Positions 1 to 7,782 of a stretch of 10,341 bases of DNA are shown here, one piece after another. The DNA lies in NCBI GenBank assembly GCA_008975185.1, contig BFAU01000097.1, forward strand, positions 1-10,341, read 5' to 3'. Position 1 is the first letter of the stretch, and the number at the start of each line of letters is the position of its first letter. Under the pieces are notes generated by a model. It was given only the letters and a program-made list of their open reading frames with translations. It ran no database searches and was not told the origin of the DNA. This DNA is from a bacterium MnTg04. Lineage in GTDB: Bacteria > Pseudomonadota > Gammaproteobacteria > Steroidobacterales > MnTg04. The position numbers and the translations under genes were made by a program.

Positions 1-25
1 GTTTTTTTGTCGGTGAGATTTTGAA

Positions 26-1525
26 ATGTGTGGTGTAGGTGGGATTGTTGCTCAGGCCGCTGTCAACCAGTCTATTTACGATGCGCTGGCAATCTTGCAG
101 CATGGCGGCCAGGATGCGGCGGGCATCATGACCTGCGATGGCTTCGAGTTGCACCAGCGCAAGGACAACGGCCTGGTGCGCGACGTATTCCGGACGCGCC
201 ACATGCTCGCGCTAAAAGGCAATATGGGTATTGGCCACGTGCGCTATCCGACCGCGGGCGACGCCAGCGCGAGCCAGGCGCAGCCGTTTTACGTCAACAG
301 CCCGCATGGCATTTGCCTGGCCCACAACGGTAACCTCACCAATACCCGGCAACTGACCAGCCTCCTGATCAAGGAAGACCGGCGCCACCTGAATACGCAG
401 TCCGATTCGGAACTGGTGCTGAACGTGCTGGCGCATGAGTTGCAGCGCCAGGACGGTGAACTCAAGCCGGACAATGTATTCCGCGCGGTCAGCGCCTTGC
501 ACCGCCGATGTGCCGGCGGCTACGCGGTGGTCGCGATGATCATCGGTCACGGCATCCTGGGGTTTCGCGATCCCAACGGCATCCGTCCGTTGATCATCGG
601 TGTCCGGCAAACCGATAAGGGCAAGGAGCACATGCTCGCCTCGGAAAGCGTCGCGCTCGACGGGCTGGGATTCGAAATCCTGCGCGATGTGGGACCCGGG
701 GAGGCGGTCTGGATCGATGCCGGCGGCGCGCTGCACAGCAAGCAATGCGCGGCCGGTGCGCGGCATGCGCCGTGCATTTTCGAATTCGTTTATTTTGCCC
801 GGCCGGACTCGATTATCGATAATATTTCGGTTTACAAGGCGCGGTTGCGGATGGGCGACCGGCTGGCCACCCGGATTCTGAGCATATACCCGGACAACGA
901 TATCGATGTCGTGATACCGATCCCGGACACCAGCCGCACCAGTGCGGTGCAGGTCGCGCACGCGCTCGGCGTCAAGTATCGCGAGGGCTTTATCAAGAAC
1001 CGCTATATCGGCCGGACATTCATCATGCCGGGTCAGGAGTTGAGACGCCGGTCGGTGCGCAGGAAGCTCAACGCGATCGATCTCGAATTCCGCGGCAAGA
1101 ACGTGTTGCTGGTGGATGACTCGATCATACGCGGGACCACCTCGCAGCAGATCATCGAGATGGCCAGGGAAGCGGGCGCCAGCAAAGTTTATTTCGCCTC
1201 TGCCGCGCCGCCGGTGCGCTTTCCGAACGTCTATGGCATCGATATGCCGGCTGCCGCGGAACTGGTCGCCAATGGCCGCAGCGAACACGAGGTTGCCATG
1301 ACCATCGGTGCGGACTGGCTGGTCTACCAGGATCTGGCCGACCTGATTGCCGCGGTCCGCTACGACAATGCCGCCATCGAGGACTTCGATACTTCCTGTT
1401 TCTCGGGCGAGTACGTTGCCGGCGATATCAGCGAAGAATACCTGCACAGAATCGAAAAAGAGCGCTCCGAAGAAGCCATGGCAAGACGCATTGGCGAAGA
1501 CAGCGATCTGCAACAGGCGGTCTGA
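26..1525 (+). CDS. purF: Amidophosphoribosyltransferase (glutamine PRPP amidotransferase)
   Basis: This cytosolic enzyme makes 5-phosphoribosylamine from PRPP and glutamine, the first committed step of de novo purine synthesis. The 499-residue protein has the usual family length. It begins MCG, so removal of Met would expose the nucleophilic Cys of an Ntn (class II) glutaminase domain (about 1-230). Seen residues: Arg73 in GHVRYPTAG, Asn101-Gly102 in HNGN, and Asp127 in SDSE, matching the glutamine site of E. coli PurF. The phosphoribosyltransferase domain carries the PRPP loop VLLVDDSIIRGTTS at 360-373, and the flexible-loop region NRYIGRTFIMPGQ is intact. A GGTGAG ribosome site at 12-17 lies 8 nt before the ATG. 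Odd: the near-invariant QHRGQDAAG motif reads QHGGQDAAG (Gly27, codon GGC at 104-106), and the start reads MCGVGGI rather than MCGIVGI. Bases 1-25 may hold the end of an upstream gene, but too little is present to call it. Confidence 0.97.
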   Translation: MCGVGGIVAQAAVNQSIYDALAILQHGGQDAAGIMTCDGFELHQRKDNGLVRDVFRTRHMLALKGNMGIGHVRYPTAGDASASQAQPFYVNSPHGICLAHNGNLTNTRQLTSLLIKEDRRHLNTQSDSELVLNVLAHELQRQDGELKPDNVFRAVSALHRRCAGGYAVVAMIIGHGILGFRDPNGIRPLIIGVRQTDKGKEHMLASESVALDGLGFEILRDVGPGEAVWIDAGGALHSKQCAAGARHAPCIFEFVYFARPDSIIDNISVYKARLRMGDRLATRILSIYPDNDIDVVIPIPDTSRTSAVQVAHALGVKYREGFIKNRYIGRTFIMPGQELRRRSVRRKLNAIDLEFRGKNVLLVDDSIIRGTTSQQIIEMAREAGASKVYFASAAPPVRFPNVYGIDMPAAAELVANGRSEHEVAMTIGADWLVYQDLADLIAAVRYDNAAIEDFDTSCFSGEYVAGDISEEYLHRIEKERSEEAMARRIGEDSDLQQAV

Positions 1526-1555
1526 CATCGATTCGCTCCGCCCGCCCGGTTTTCG

Positions 1556-2809
1556 ATGAAAGTCCGAATCCTGATAATCGATGACGACCCGCAGTACCAC
1601 AAGCTGCTGGCGCGTCATATCAAGAGCGAATGGGCCGATGCCGAAGTCAGGTCGATCAGGAAAACCGACCAGTCCGCCGACGGCCCGTTGATCCCAGAAG
1701 GCGTCAATGCGAGCGATTACAATGCGGTGCTTCTCGATCGCGCCCCCTCAGGCAAGGACGGGCTGAAATCGCTGCGCGAATTCAAGCGCCGGCCGGGGTT
1801 TCCACCGGTGATCTTTATTATCGACCGGGGCAACGAATTGCTCGCCGTCGAGGCGGTCAAGGCTGGCGCGGAAGATTACCTGCTCAGAGAAGAGATCAAC
1901 CACGACCGCTTTATCGCCAGCCTGCGGAGCGCGATCCGTAAACACAAAAGGACTTCCGCGTTACTTAGCCGGCGGCAGGCGCTGGACGAGGCTTGCCGTT
2001 TTGGTGCGGTAAAAATTCGCGGTCACCGGTTTATCCGTGAACTGGGCAGCGGCGGCATTTCCTCCGTGTACCTGGCCGAGGGCGACAAGGTGAAAGGCCT
2101 GGTGGTGCTAAAGGTGTTCAGGTTGGTGCCTGAAATCCTGGAGGCGCAGAATTCTTTCGATCGGTTCATCCAGGAATACGAGCTGATTTCGCGGATCGAG
2201 CATCCCAACATCGTACGCATTTTCGATCTCGGCGTGGCCGACGACCATGTCTATATCACGATGGAGTATTTCAAGGAAGGCAGCCTGCGCGCGGAAATGA
2301 ATCAGGCCTTGCCGGCCGCAACGGCGCTGGACTATTTGCGGCAGATTGCCGACGCACTGATGGCAATTCACGATGTCGGTATTTTGCATCGCGATCTGAA
2401 ACCGGCCAACGTCATGTTTCGGGAAGACCGGTCCATCGTGTTGATCGATTTTGGCCTGGCCAAGCAGATGACGCTGGATCAGGAGATCACCGGCTCCGGT
2501 GAGATTTTCGGCACGCCGTATTATATGAGTCCGGAACAAGGCCACGCGGGCCAGGTCGATGAGCGCAGCGACATTTACAGCGTCGGCGTGATGGCTTTTG
2601 AAATGCTCAGCGGTGAAAAACCCTTTACCGCCGATACGCCGATGGCGGTCATTTACAAGCACAGCAACACGCCGTTGCCGCGACTGGGCGGGGCGTTGGC
2701 CGAGTTTCAGGAGTTGCTCGACAAGATGCTGGCCAAGGACCCGCACGATCGTTTCCAGTCCGCAGAGGAATTGCTGGCTTACCTGGACAGCCAGTGGCCA
2801 CGGCGATGA
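1556..2809 (+). CDS. Receiver domain fused to serine/threonine protein kinase
   Basis: The 417-residue soluble protein joins two signalling modules. Residues about 3-128 form a response-regulator receiver with an acidic pocket (Asp9-Asp11) and a probable phospho-acceptor Asp61 (VLLDRAPSGKDG). The conserved switch Ser/Thr is Ile89 and the conserved Lys is Arg111, so the receiver looks atypical. Residues about 157-413 form a complete Hanks-type kinase: glycine loop GSGGISSVY (164-172), ATP lysine Lys186, HRDLKPAN (278-285), DFG (298-300), and GTPYYMSPEQ (319-328). The HRD Arg implies activation-loop control. No membrane segment or PASTA repeat is visible, so it probably acts in the cytosol. It starts 30 nt after purF with no clear Shine-Dalgarno site, and its stop overlaps the miaE start (ATGA), implying co-transcription and coupling. 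The substrate and partner histidine kinase are unknown. Domain calls are secure; role is not. Confidence 0.92.
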   Translation: MKVRILIIDDDPQYHKLLARHIKSEWADAEVRSIRKTDQSADGPLIPEGVNASDYNAVLLDRAPSGKDGLKSLREFKRRPGFPPVIFIIDRGNELLAVEAVKAGAEDYLLREEINHDRFIASLRSAIRKHKRTSALLSRRQALDEACRFGAVKIRGHRFIRELGSGGISSVYLAEGDKVKGLVVLKVFRLVPEILEAQNSFDRFIQEYELISRIEHPNIVRIFDLGVADDHVYITMEYFKEGSLRAEMNQALPAATALDYLRQIADALMAIHDVGILHRDLKPANVMFREDRSIVLIDFGLAKQMTLDQEITGSGEIFGTPYYMSPEQGHAGQVDERSDIYSVGVMAFEMLSGEKPFTADTPMAVIYKHSNTPLPRLGGALAEFQELLDKMLAKDPHDRFQSAEELLAYLDSQWPRR

Positions 2810-3435
2810 GCGACGCAGCCGTCGACCTGCCGGAGGAACTCAAAGCGTTTCTCGGCGCCGCAACGCCGGCCGAATGGGTGGCGGAGGCGTTGAAACAGAC
2901 GGAGGTCCTGCTGCTCGATCACGCCAGTTGTGAACTGAAGGCGGCGTCGACGGCGTTGAGCCTGATGTTCCGTTACCCGCGCCACCAGAAACTGGTCCAC
3001 CGGATGTCCAGGCTGGCCCGCGAGGAACTCAGGCATTTTGAGCAGGTGCGCGTGCTGATGGAAAAAAGAGGCACGGCCGACCGGCCGTTGACCGCCTCGC
3101 GTTACGCCGCGGGTCTTCGCAAGCTGGTCAGGAAAACCGAGCCCGGCGCGCTGGTCGATTTGCTGATCACGGGCGCGTTCATCGAGGCGCGTTCCGCGGA
3201 ACGCTTCGCGGCGCTCGCATCTCGGCTCGATAAAGAACCGGGGCGGTTTTATGCCGGCCTGTTGGCCGCGGAAGCCCGTCACTTCGAGCAGTATCTCGGT
3301 CTTGCCGTCGAATACCATGCCGGCAGCGAGGCCGAACTAAAGCAAAGGATTGCGGCGTTTCGCGAGGCAGAGGCGGCTTTATGTTGCGACCCGGACCCGC
3401 AATTTCGTTTCCACAGCGGCACGCCGCTAATGTAG
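2806..3435 (+). CDS. miaE: tRNA-(ms2io6A)-hydroxylase MiaE
   Basis: A diiron monooxygenase that hydroxylates the isopentenyl group of ms2i6A37 in tRNAs reading U-starting codons; it needs the products of MiaA and MiaB, not seen here. The 209-residue protein shows the two ferritin-like half-sites: Glu43, then EELRH (Glu74, His77), and Glu127 (GAFIEARSAERF), then EARH (Glu156, His159). The C-terminal FRFHSGTP is typical of the family. The ATG at 2806 is chosen because it overlaps the upstream TGA (ATGA) and gives the MSD start; an in-frame GTG at 2794 would lie inside the kinase gene. No strong Shine-Dalgarno site is visible, so translational coupling to the kinase gene is likely. The last codon and stop (ATG TAG) overlap a REP element that begins at 3431, so the terminal Met is probably repeat-derived. 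Confidence 0.93.
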   Translation: MSDAAVDLPEELKAFLGAATPAEWVAEALKQTEVLLLDHASCELKAASTALSLMFRYPRHQKLVHRMSRLAREELRHFEQVRVLMEKRGTADRPLTASRYAAGLRKLVRKTEPGALVDLLITGAFIEARSAERFAALASRLDKEPGRFYAGLLAAEARHFEQYLGLAVEYHAGSEAELKQRIAAFREAEAALCCDPDPQFRFHSGTPLM

Positions 3436-3454
3436 GAGGGCCTTCAGGCCCGAT
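3431..3454 (+). repeat. REP-like palindromic element, copy 1
   Basis: A 24-bp unit starts TGTAGGAGGG and ends GGCCCGAT. Its core folds as GGGCC-TTCA-GGCCC (or 6 bp around TC). It is identical over all 24 positions to the copy at 8996 and to the reverse complement of 9037. The GTAG head followed by an imperfect palindrome resembles REP sequences of pseudomonads and other gammaproteobacteria. Bases 3433-3435 are the miaE stop codon. It sits between convergent miaE and lpxH. It has no following T run, so it is not a standard intrinsic terminator. Confidence 0.85.
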
Positions 3455-3484
3455 CAGCAGAATGTTGCCGTTCAAAGATTCGAA

Positions 3485-4207
3485 CTAGAGACCCTGAATC
3501 AGTTCGATCCCGTTTTCGTCCCAGCGCACCATGCTGCCTTGTTCATACCAGGCGCCCAGCACGATACGGCGCGCCTCGGTGCCGTCCGCCAGCGTGAAAT
3601 CGTGTACCGCGGGGCGGTGGGTGTGCCCGTGCAGCAACAGTGTCACCTGTCCCCCGCTCATCAGCGCCTCGACCGCTTGCTGGTTGACATCGCCGATTTC
3701 CGGCGGCTGTCGTTGCTGATATTGCGCGGACGCATCGCGGGCGTGGCGGGCGAATTCGCGCCGCTGCGCCAGTGGCTGGGCAAGGAACCGCCGTTGCCAC
3801 TGCGGATCGCGAACTTCTTTCCTGAACGCCTGGTAATCGTGGTCGTCGGTGCACAGCGAATCGCCGTGGCTGAGCAGCAAGGTCTCGCCATGCAATTCGA
3901 GCCGCGTCGGGTCGTCGAGCAACCGGCAACCGCTGTCTTTGGCGAAGCGCTCGCCGATCAGGAAATCGCGATTGCCGTGCATGAGGTAAACCGGTACGCC
4001 GGAATCGCTGAGGGCACGCAGCTTCCGCGGGACCATTTTCGCAAAATCGTCATCGTCGTCATCGCCGACCCACGCCTCGAACAGGTCGCCGAGCAGGTAC
4101 AGTGCGTCGGCTTGCCTGGCCTGCAGTTCCAGGAAGCGAAAAAAACGTTCGCCGATATCCGGCCGTTCGGGCCCGAGGTGGACGTCCGCTGCGAAAATTA
4201 CCGCCAC
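3485..4207 (-). CDS. lpxH: UDP-2,3-diacylglucosamine diphosphatase LpxH
   Basis: A peripheral inner-membrane metallophosphoesterase that hydrolyses UDP-2,3-diacylglucosamine to lipid X and UMP in lipid A synthesis. The 240-residue length matches E. coli LpxH. Metal-site residues seen: Asp8 and His10 (ADVHL), Asp41 (GDLFEAWVGDD), Asn79 (HGNRDF), His114 (SHGDSLCTDD), and His195/His197 (HGHTHRPAVH). GAWYEQGSM near the C-terminus is also family-typical. An unusual run of six Asp (49-54) extends the conserved GDD. The start codon is GTG, 4 nt downstream of the cyclophilin stop, with no good Shine-Dalgarno site, so coupled translation in a ppi-lpxH operon is likely. Its 3' end faces miaE across a 49-nt gap that contains REP copy 1. 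Confidence 0.96.
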   Translation of the reverse strand: MAVIFAADVHLGPERPDIGERFFRFLELQARQADALYLLGDLFEAWVGDDDDDDFAKMVPRKLRALSDSGVPVYLMHGNRDFLIGERFAKDSGCRLLDDPTRLELHGETLLLSHGDSLCTDDHDYQAFRKEVRDPQWQRRFLAQPLAQRREFARHARDASAQYQQRQPPEIGDVNQQAVEALMSGGQVTLLLHGHTHRPAVHDFTLADGTEARRIVLGAWYEQGSMVRWDENGIELIQGL

Positions 4208-4211
4208 CGGC

Positions 4212-4799
4212 TCAGTCTTTCAACGCCGCTCTTCCGGTCAGCACGCTGGCTTTTTCGATCAGCGCCACGCTCAGTGGCACGTCGGTCGGGAACGGCCCGC
4301 CGGGACCGGTCGGAAGGGCGGCAATGGCGTTGACGACATCCATGCCCTCGATCACCGTGCCAAACACGGTGTAGCCCCAGCGGCTGGGGCTGGGATCCAG
4401 GCGGTTGTTATCGGCGACACTGATGAAAAACTCCGAGGTCGCCGTATGGGCCCGTGGCAGACGCGCCATCGCGATAGTGCCGGGCTGGTTGCTCAGGCCG
4501 TTGCCCGATTCGTTCGGAATGGGGTCCCTGGTTTGTTTCTTGCTGTAGTCGGCCATGACGCCACCGCCTTGAATCATGAACCCGGGGATGACGCGGTGGA
4601 AAATCATGCCGTCGTAATAACCGCTCTCCACATAATCGATGAAATTGAAAACGGTGAACGGCGACCGCGTCGTATCGAGTTCCAGGATGATGTCTCCGCG
4701 GTTGGTCTGCAATTTCACTCTCGGGTAAGGCGGAACATCCTGCGCCTGCGAGGCGGCGACAAACAAACCCAGGACCAGCGCGACGATCAGCTTTTTCAT
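4212..4799 (-). CDS. Exported peptidyl-prolyl cis-trans isomerase, cyclophilin type
   Basis: This enzyme accelerates cis-trans isomerisation of X-Pro bonds. The 195-residue precursor has a signal peptide: MKK, a hydrophobic stretch at about 4-16, and an ASQA cleavage region near 19, so the mature enzyme is probably periplasmic, like PpiA. The cyclophilin core is complete: Arg69, Phe74, Met75 and Gln77 in FHRVIPGFMIQGG match the catalytic spacing of human CypA, and GYTVFGTVIEGMDVV follows. The start at 4799 is preferred over an in-frame start at 4829, because it gives a clean signal peptide and has GGAG 7 nt upstream. It precedes lpxH by 4 nt. In E. coli the corresponding neighbour of lpxH and cysS is the cytosolic PpiB, so location has changed or a paralogue occupies this site. 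The exact symbol (ppiA or ppiB) is not assigned. Confidence 0.93.
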   Translation of the reverse strand: MKKLIVALVLGLFVAASQAQDVPPYPRVKLQTNRGDIILELDTTRSPFTVFNFIDYVESGYYDGMIFHRVIPGFMIQGGGVMADYSKKQTRDPIPNESGNGLSNQPGTIAMARLPRAHTATSEFFISVADNNRLDPSPSRWGYTVFGTVIEGMDVVNAIAALPTGPGGPFPTDVPLSVALIEKASVLTGRAALKD

Positions 4800-4886
4800 C
4801 AACAATCTCCGGCATTCCAATGCCACCAATGATAGGCTGAGTCGGCCGATGGATGATAGCCTTGCGATCTACTCGAGCATTCTGTT

Positions 4887-4915
4887 TTGTCGCAGGACGG
4901 GGTTTTAGCTACCAT
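4887..4915 (+). promoter_or_regulatory. Possible sigma70 promoter for gltX-cysS
   Basis: TTGTCG (4887-4892) and TACCAT (4910-4915) are 17 bp apart, each matching four of six consensus bases. The predicted start point would fall at or just before the gltX ATG, making the message almost leaderless. The match is modest and other promoters in the 124-nt divergent region are possible. Confidence 0.3.
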
Positions 4916-4923
4916 TGCGCGCC

Positions 4924-6363
4924 ATGAATAAAGTCGTCGTCACAACCCGCTTTGCGCCGAGCCCGACCGGGTATACGCATCTTGGCAATCTGCGTACCGC
5001 GTTGTTCAACGCGCTGCTCGCGCGGGCCTCGGACGGGGAGTTTCTGTTGCGTTCGGAAGATACCGATCGCGACCGCAGCGCCGAAAAATATCTCGATGCC
5101 CTGTGCGACGACTTGCGCTGGCTGGGGCTGGACTGGGACCTCGGACCGGGCATGGATGATACCGCCGGCGGGCGTGGTCCGTTTCGCCAGTCCGAGCGAC
5201 AGGCCATTTACCAGGCATATTTTGACAGGCTCAGCGAGCGGCGGCTGGCCTATCCGTGTTTTTGCAGCGGCGAGGATCTGGAAAAATCGCGCCGGGCACA
5301 GCGGCGAGCGAAACAGGCGCCACGCTATGCGGGCACTTGTCGCGAGCTCGATGAAAAAGACCTAGCCGAACATTTGCTCGCCGGTCGGCGGCCGACCCTG
5401 CGCTATCGGGTCGCCGATGAAGGGGTCGTCGAATTTACCGACCTGGCGAAAGGGCCGCAAAAATTCGAGTTGGCGGATATTGGCGATTTCATTATCCGCC
5501 GCTCGGATGGTACGCCGGCATTTTTTTTCAGTAACGCGCTGGATGACTCGCTGATGGGGGTCACCCACGTGTTGCGCGGCGACGATCACCTGGCCAATAC
5601 ACCGCGGCAGATCGTATTGCTGCGTTCACTGGGCCTGGATATACCCGCGTACGGGCATTTGTCGCTGATCGTCGGCGATGACGGCAAGCCGCTCTCGAAA
5701 CGCAAGGGCGCCGCCGGTCTCAAAGACCTCAGGGAGCAGGGTTACCTGCCGGCCGCTCTGAACAATCACCTGTTTCGACTCGGCCATGCCAGCGACAGCG
5801 GCGAGTTGATGTCCCTGGCTGAAATGAGCGCACATTTCGATTGCGCACACCTGGGACGGGCGCCGGCCCGCCACGACCCGGTGCAGCTCGACCACTGGCA
5901 GAAGCTGGCGGTGATGAAACTCAGCGATGCGGAAGTCAAGACCTGGCTGGGGGCCGGCGCCAACGGTGATTATCTCGATGGCGCGGTGCCAGCCGACAAG
6001 GAGGAAGATTTTATCGCCCTGGTGCGCGAAAACCTGCGGCGGCCGGCGGAGGGCGCCGGCTGGGCGAAAATACTGTTCCTCGATGAGCCTGTGACCGGGG
6101 GAACGATGGTCGACGGGCTCAGCGGCATCGAAGCCAGTTTCTTCGAGACCGCGATTGCCCTGTGGGCGGAAGGGCACGATAGTTTTCGCGATTTTTCCGG
6201 CCAGCTCGGCGAGAAAACCGGCGACCAGGGCAAAAAGCTGTTCCAGCCTTTGCGCCTGGCGCTGACCGGCGAGCTGCGCGGTCCTGAACTCGAGAAAATC
6301 GCCGCGCTGATGGGCAAAGACCGCGTGGAACGGAGACTCCGCGAGGCTGGGAAAAGATGCTGA
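4924..6363 (+). CDS. gltX: Glutamyl-tRNA synthetase (GluRS)
   Basis: A class I aminoacyl-tRNA synthetase that charges tRNA-Glu (some bacterial paralogues charge tRNA-Gln). The 479-residue protein has RFAPSPTG, the HIGH-type motif HLGN (19-22), SEDTDRDRS, GDDHLANTPRQ, and the KMSKS-type motif KPLSKR (255-260). The zinc-site region reads C112-x-C114-x24-C139-x-E141, against CxCx24CxH in E. coli, so the fourth ligand differs. The sequence is far from E. coli GltX and the C-terminal LFQPLRLALTGELRGPEL resembles the shorter type found in organisms with two GluRS enzymes; whether a second gltX exists cannot be seen here. The ATG at 4924 gives the family start (MNKVVVTTRFAPSPTG); an in-frame TTG at 4915 is the alternative. 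No Shine-Dalgarno site lies close to the ATG; the nearest, GACGGGG, ends 21 nt upstream. The stop overlaps cysS by 7 nt. Confidence 0.95.
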   Translation: MNKVVVTTRFAPSPTGYTHLGNLRTALFNALLARASDGEFLLRSEDTDRDRSAEKYLDALCDDLRWLGLDWDLGPGMDDTAGGRGPFRQSERQAIYQAYFDRLSERRLAYPCFCSGEDLEKSRRAQRRAKQAPRYAGTCRELDEKDLAEHLLAGRRPTLRYRVADEGVVEFTDLAKGPQKFELADIGDFIIRRSDGTPAFFFSNALDDSLMGVTHVLRGDDHLANTPRQIVLLRSLGLDIPAYGHLSLIVGDDGKPLSKRKGAAGLKDLREQGYLPAALNNHLFRLGHASDSGELMSLAEMSAHFDCAHLGRAPARHDPVQLDHWQKLAVMKLSDAEVKTWLGAGANGDYLDGAVPADKEEDFIALVRENLRRPAEGAGWAKILFLDEPVTGGTMVDGLSGIEASFFETAIALWAEGHDSFRDFSGQLGEKTGDQGKKLFQPLRLALTGELRGPELEKIAALMGKDRVERRLREAGKRC

Positions 6364-7766
6364 GAATACACAACAGCTTCACGGGCAAAAAAGAGGAATT
6401 TGCACCGATTGAGAAGGGCAAGGTGCGCATGTACGTGTGCGGCATCACCGTTTACGACTACCTGCACTTAGGTCACGTGCGTATGCTGCTGGTGTTCGAC
6501 ATGGTTACCCGCTGGCTGCGCGCCAGCGGCTATCAGCTCACCTATGTCCGCAACATCACCGACATCGACGACAAGATCATCGCCCGAGCCAACGAAAACG
6601 ACGAGGACATCGATGCGCTGACCGCAAGGTTCATCGAGGCGATGAACGAAGACTGCGCCACGCTCGATATCCTGCCGCCGACCCATGAGCCGCGAGCGAC
6701 CGAAACCATGGACGCGATCATCGCGATGATCGAGGCGCTGGAAGAACGCGGTTACGCCTACCGCGGCGACAACGGGGATGTTTATTACGCGGTGGCGAAA
6801 TTCGACGGCTATGGCGCCTTGTCCGGCAGGAACCCGGCCGACCTGCGGGCCGGCGCGCGCGTCGAACCCAATGAGCACAAACGCGACCTGCTGGATTTCG
6901 TGCTGTGGAAAGCGGCCAAGCCGGGTGAGCCGTCGTGGCCGTCACCGTGGGGCGATGGCCGGCCCGGCTGGCACATCGAGTGTTCGGCGATGGCGACGAA
7001 AGTCCTCGGCAATGTCTTCGATATCCACGGCGGCGGTATGGACCTGAAATTCCCGCATCATGAGAACGAGATCGCCCAGTCTTGTGCGGCCACCGGCAAA
7101 GGCTTTGCCCGGTTGTGGATGCACAATGGCTTCGTACGCATCGACGAGAAAAAAATGTCCAAGTCGCTGGGCAACTTTTTCACGTTGCGGGAGATTTTGA
7201 AAAGTTACCACGCCGACGAGATTCGCTATTTCCTGTTGGGTCCGCATTATCGCCAGCCGGTGAATTACAGCGGCAAGGAACTGGATGCGGCGCGCGCGGC
7301 GCTCGGGGGTTTTTATTCGGCATTGGCAAAGGTCGATCTGCAGGAATCCGACAGCGAGGCAGTGTTCGAGCAAAATTATGCGCAGCGTTTCGCCGATTCG
7401 ATGAACGATGATTTCAATACTCCTGGCGCGCTGGCGGTGCTCGCCGATCTGAAACACGATCTGAACCGCAGCCTCAAGTCCGGCGATCAAGCCACGGCGA
7501 ATACGCTGGGTCAGGAATTGGTCCGGCTGGGAGGGATACTCGGCCTGCTGGGCGAGGACCCGCAGGCGTGGCTGCGACGGTCGGCGCCAGGTGCGAAGAC
7601 CGGCGAGGAGCTGGCCGATGCCGAGATCGAATCGCTGATCGCAAAACGCCGGCAGGCACGCGCCGACAAAGATTTTCCCGAGTCCGACCGGATCCGCGAC
7701 TTGCTCGCCAAAGCCGGCGTGCAACTCGAAGACGGCCCCACCGAAACAACCTGGCGCCGAATGTAA
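6357..7766 (+). CDS. cysS: Cysteinyl-tRNA synthetase (CysRS)
   Basis: A cytosolic class I synthetase that charges tRNA-Cys. The 469-residue protein is near E. coli length (461) and keeps the same numbering at key sites: zinc ligands Cys28, Cys209, His234 and Glu238, the HLGH motif (37-40), and KMSKS (266-270). The family C-terminus normally ends GTTWRRK; here it ends ETTWRRM, with the last sense codon and stop (ATG TAA) lying in a REP copy that starts at 7762. Its ATG lies inside the end of gltX (7-nt overlap), so the two genes are co-transcribed and probably coupled. The REP hairpin begins directly after the stop. Confidence 0.98.
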   Translation: MLRIHNSFTGKKEEFAPIEKGKVRMYVCGITVYDYLHLGHVRMLLVFDMVTRWLRASGYQLTYVRNITDIDDKIIARANENDEDIDALTARFIEAMNEDCATLDILPPTHEPRATETMDAIIAMIEALEERGYAYRGDNGDVYYAVAKFDGYGALSGRNPADLRAGARVEPNEHKRDLLDFVLWKAAKPGEPSWPSPWGDGRPGWHIECSAMATKVLGNVFDIHGGGMDLKFPHHENEIAQSCAATGKGFARLWMHNGFVRIDEKKMSKSLGNFFTLREILKSYHADEIRYFLLGPHYRQPVNYSGKELDAARAALGGFYSALAKVDLQESDSEAVFEQNYAQRFADSMNDDFNTPGALAVLADLKHDLNRSLKSGDQATANTLGQELVRLGGILGLLGEDPQAWLRRSAPGAKTGEELADAEIESLIAKRRQARADKDFPESDRIRDLLAKAGVQLEDGPTETTWRRM

Positions 7767-7782
7767 GAGGGCCTTCAGGCCC
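7762..7782 (+). repeat. REP-like element, copy 2 (variant head)
   Basis: Matches copy 1 at 20 of 21 positions. The head reads TGTAA instead of TGTAG, and the terminal CGAT has become CAAA. Bases 7764-7766 (TAA) are the cysS stop codon. The GGGCC-TTCA-GGCCC hairpin is intact. Confidence 0.8.

Noticed and set aside
212..1618. Long minus-strand open frame (468 residues) opposite purF
   Set aside because: Shadow of the GC-rich purF coding frame; no recognisable domain, and purF itself is beyond doubt.
3539..4333. Plus-strand open frame (264 residues) opposite lpxH
   Set aside because: Antisense shadow of lpxH and the end of the cyclophilin gene; no motif.
4829..4858. Two TATCAT hexamers (minus strand) as cyclophilin-lpxH promoters
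   Set aside because: Neither has a convincing -35 partner at 16-18 bp, so no promoter call is made.
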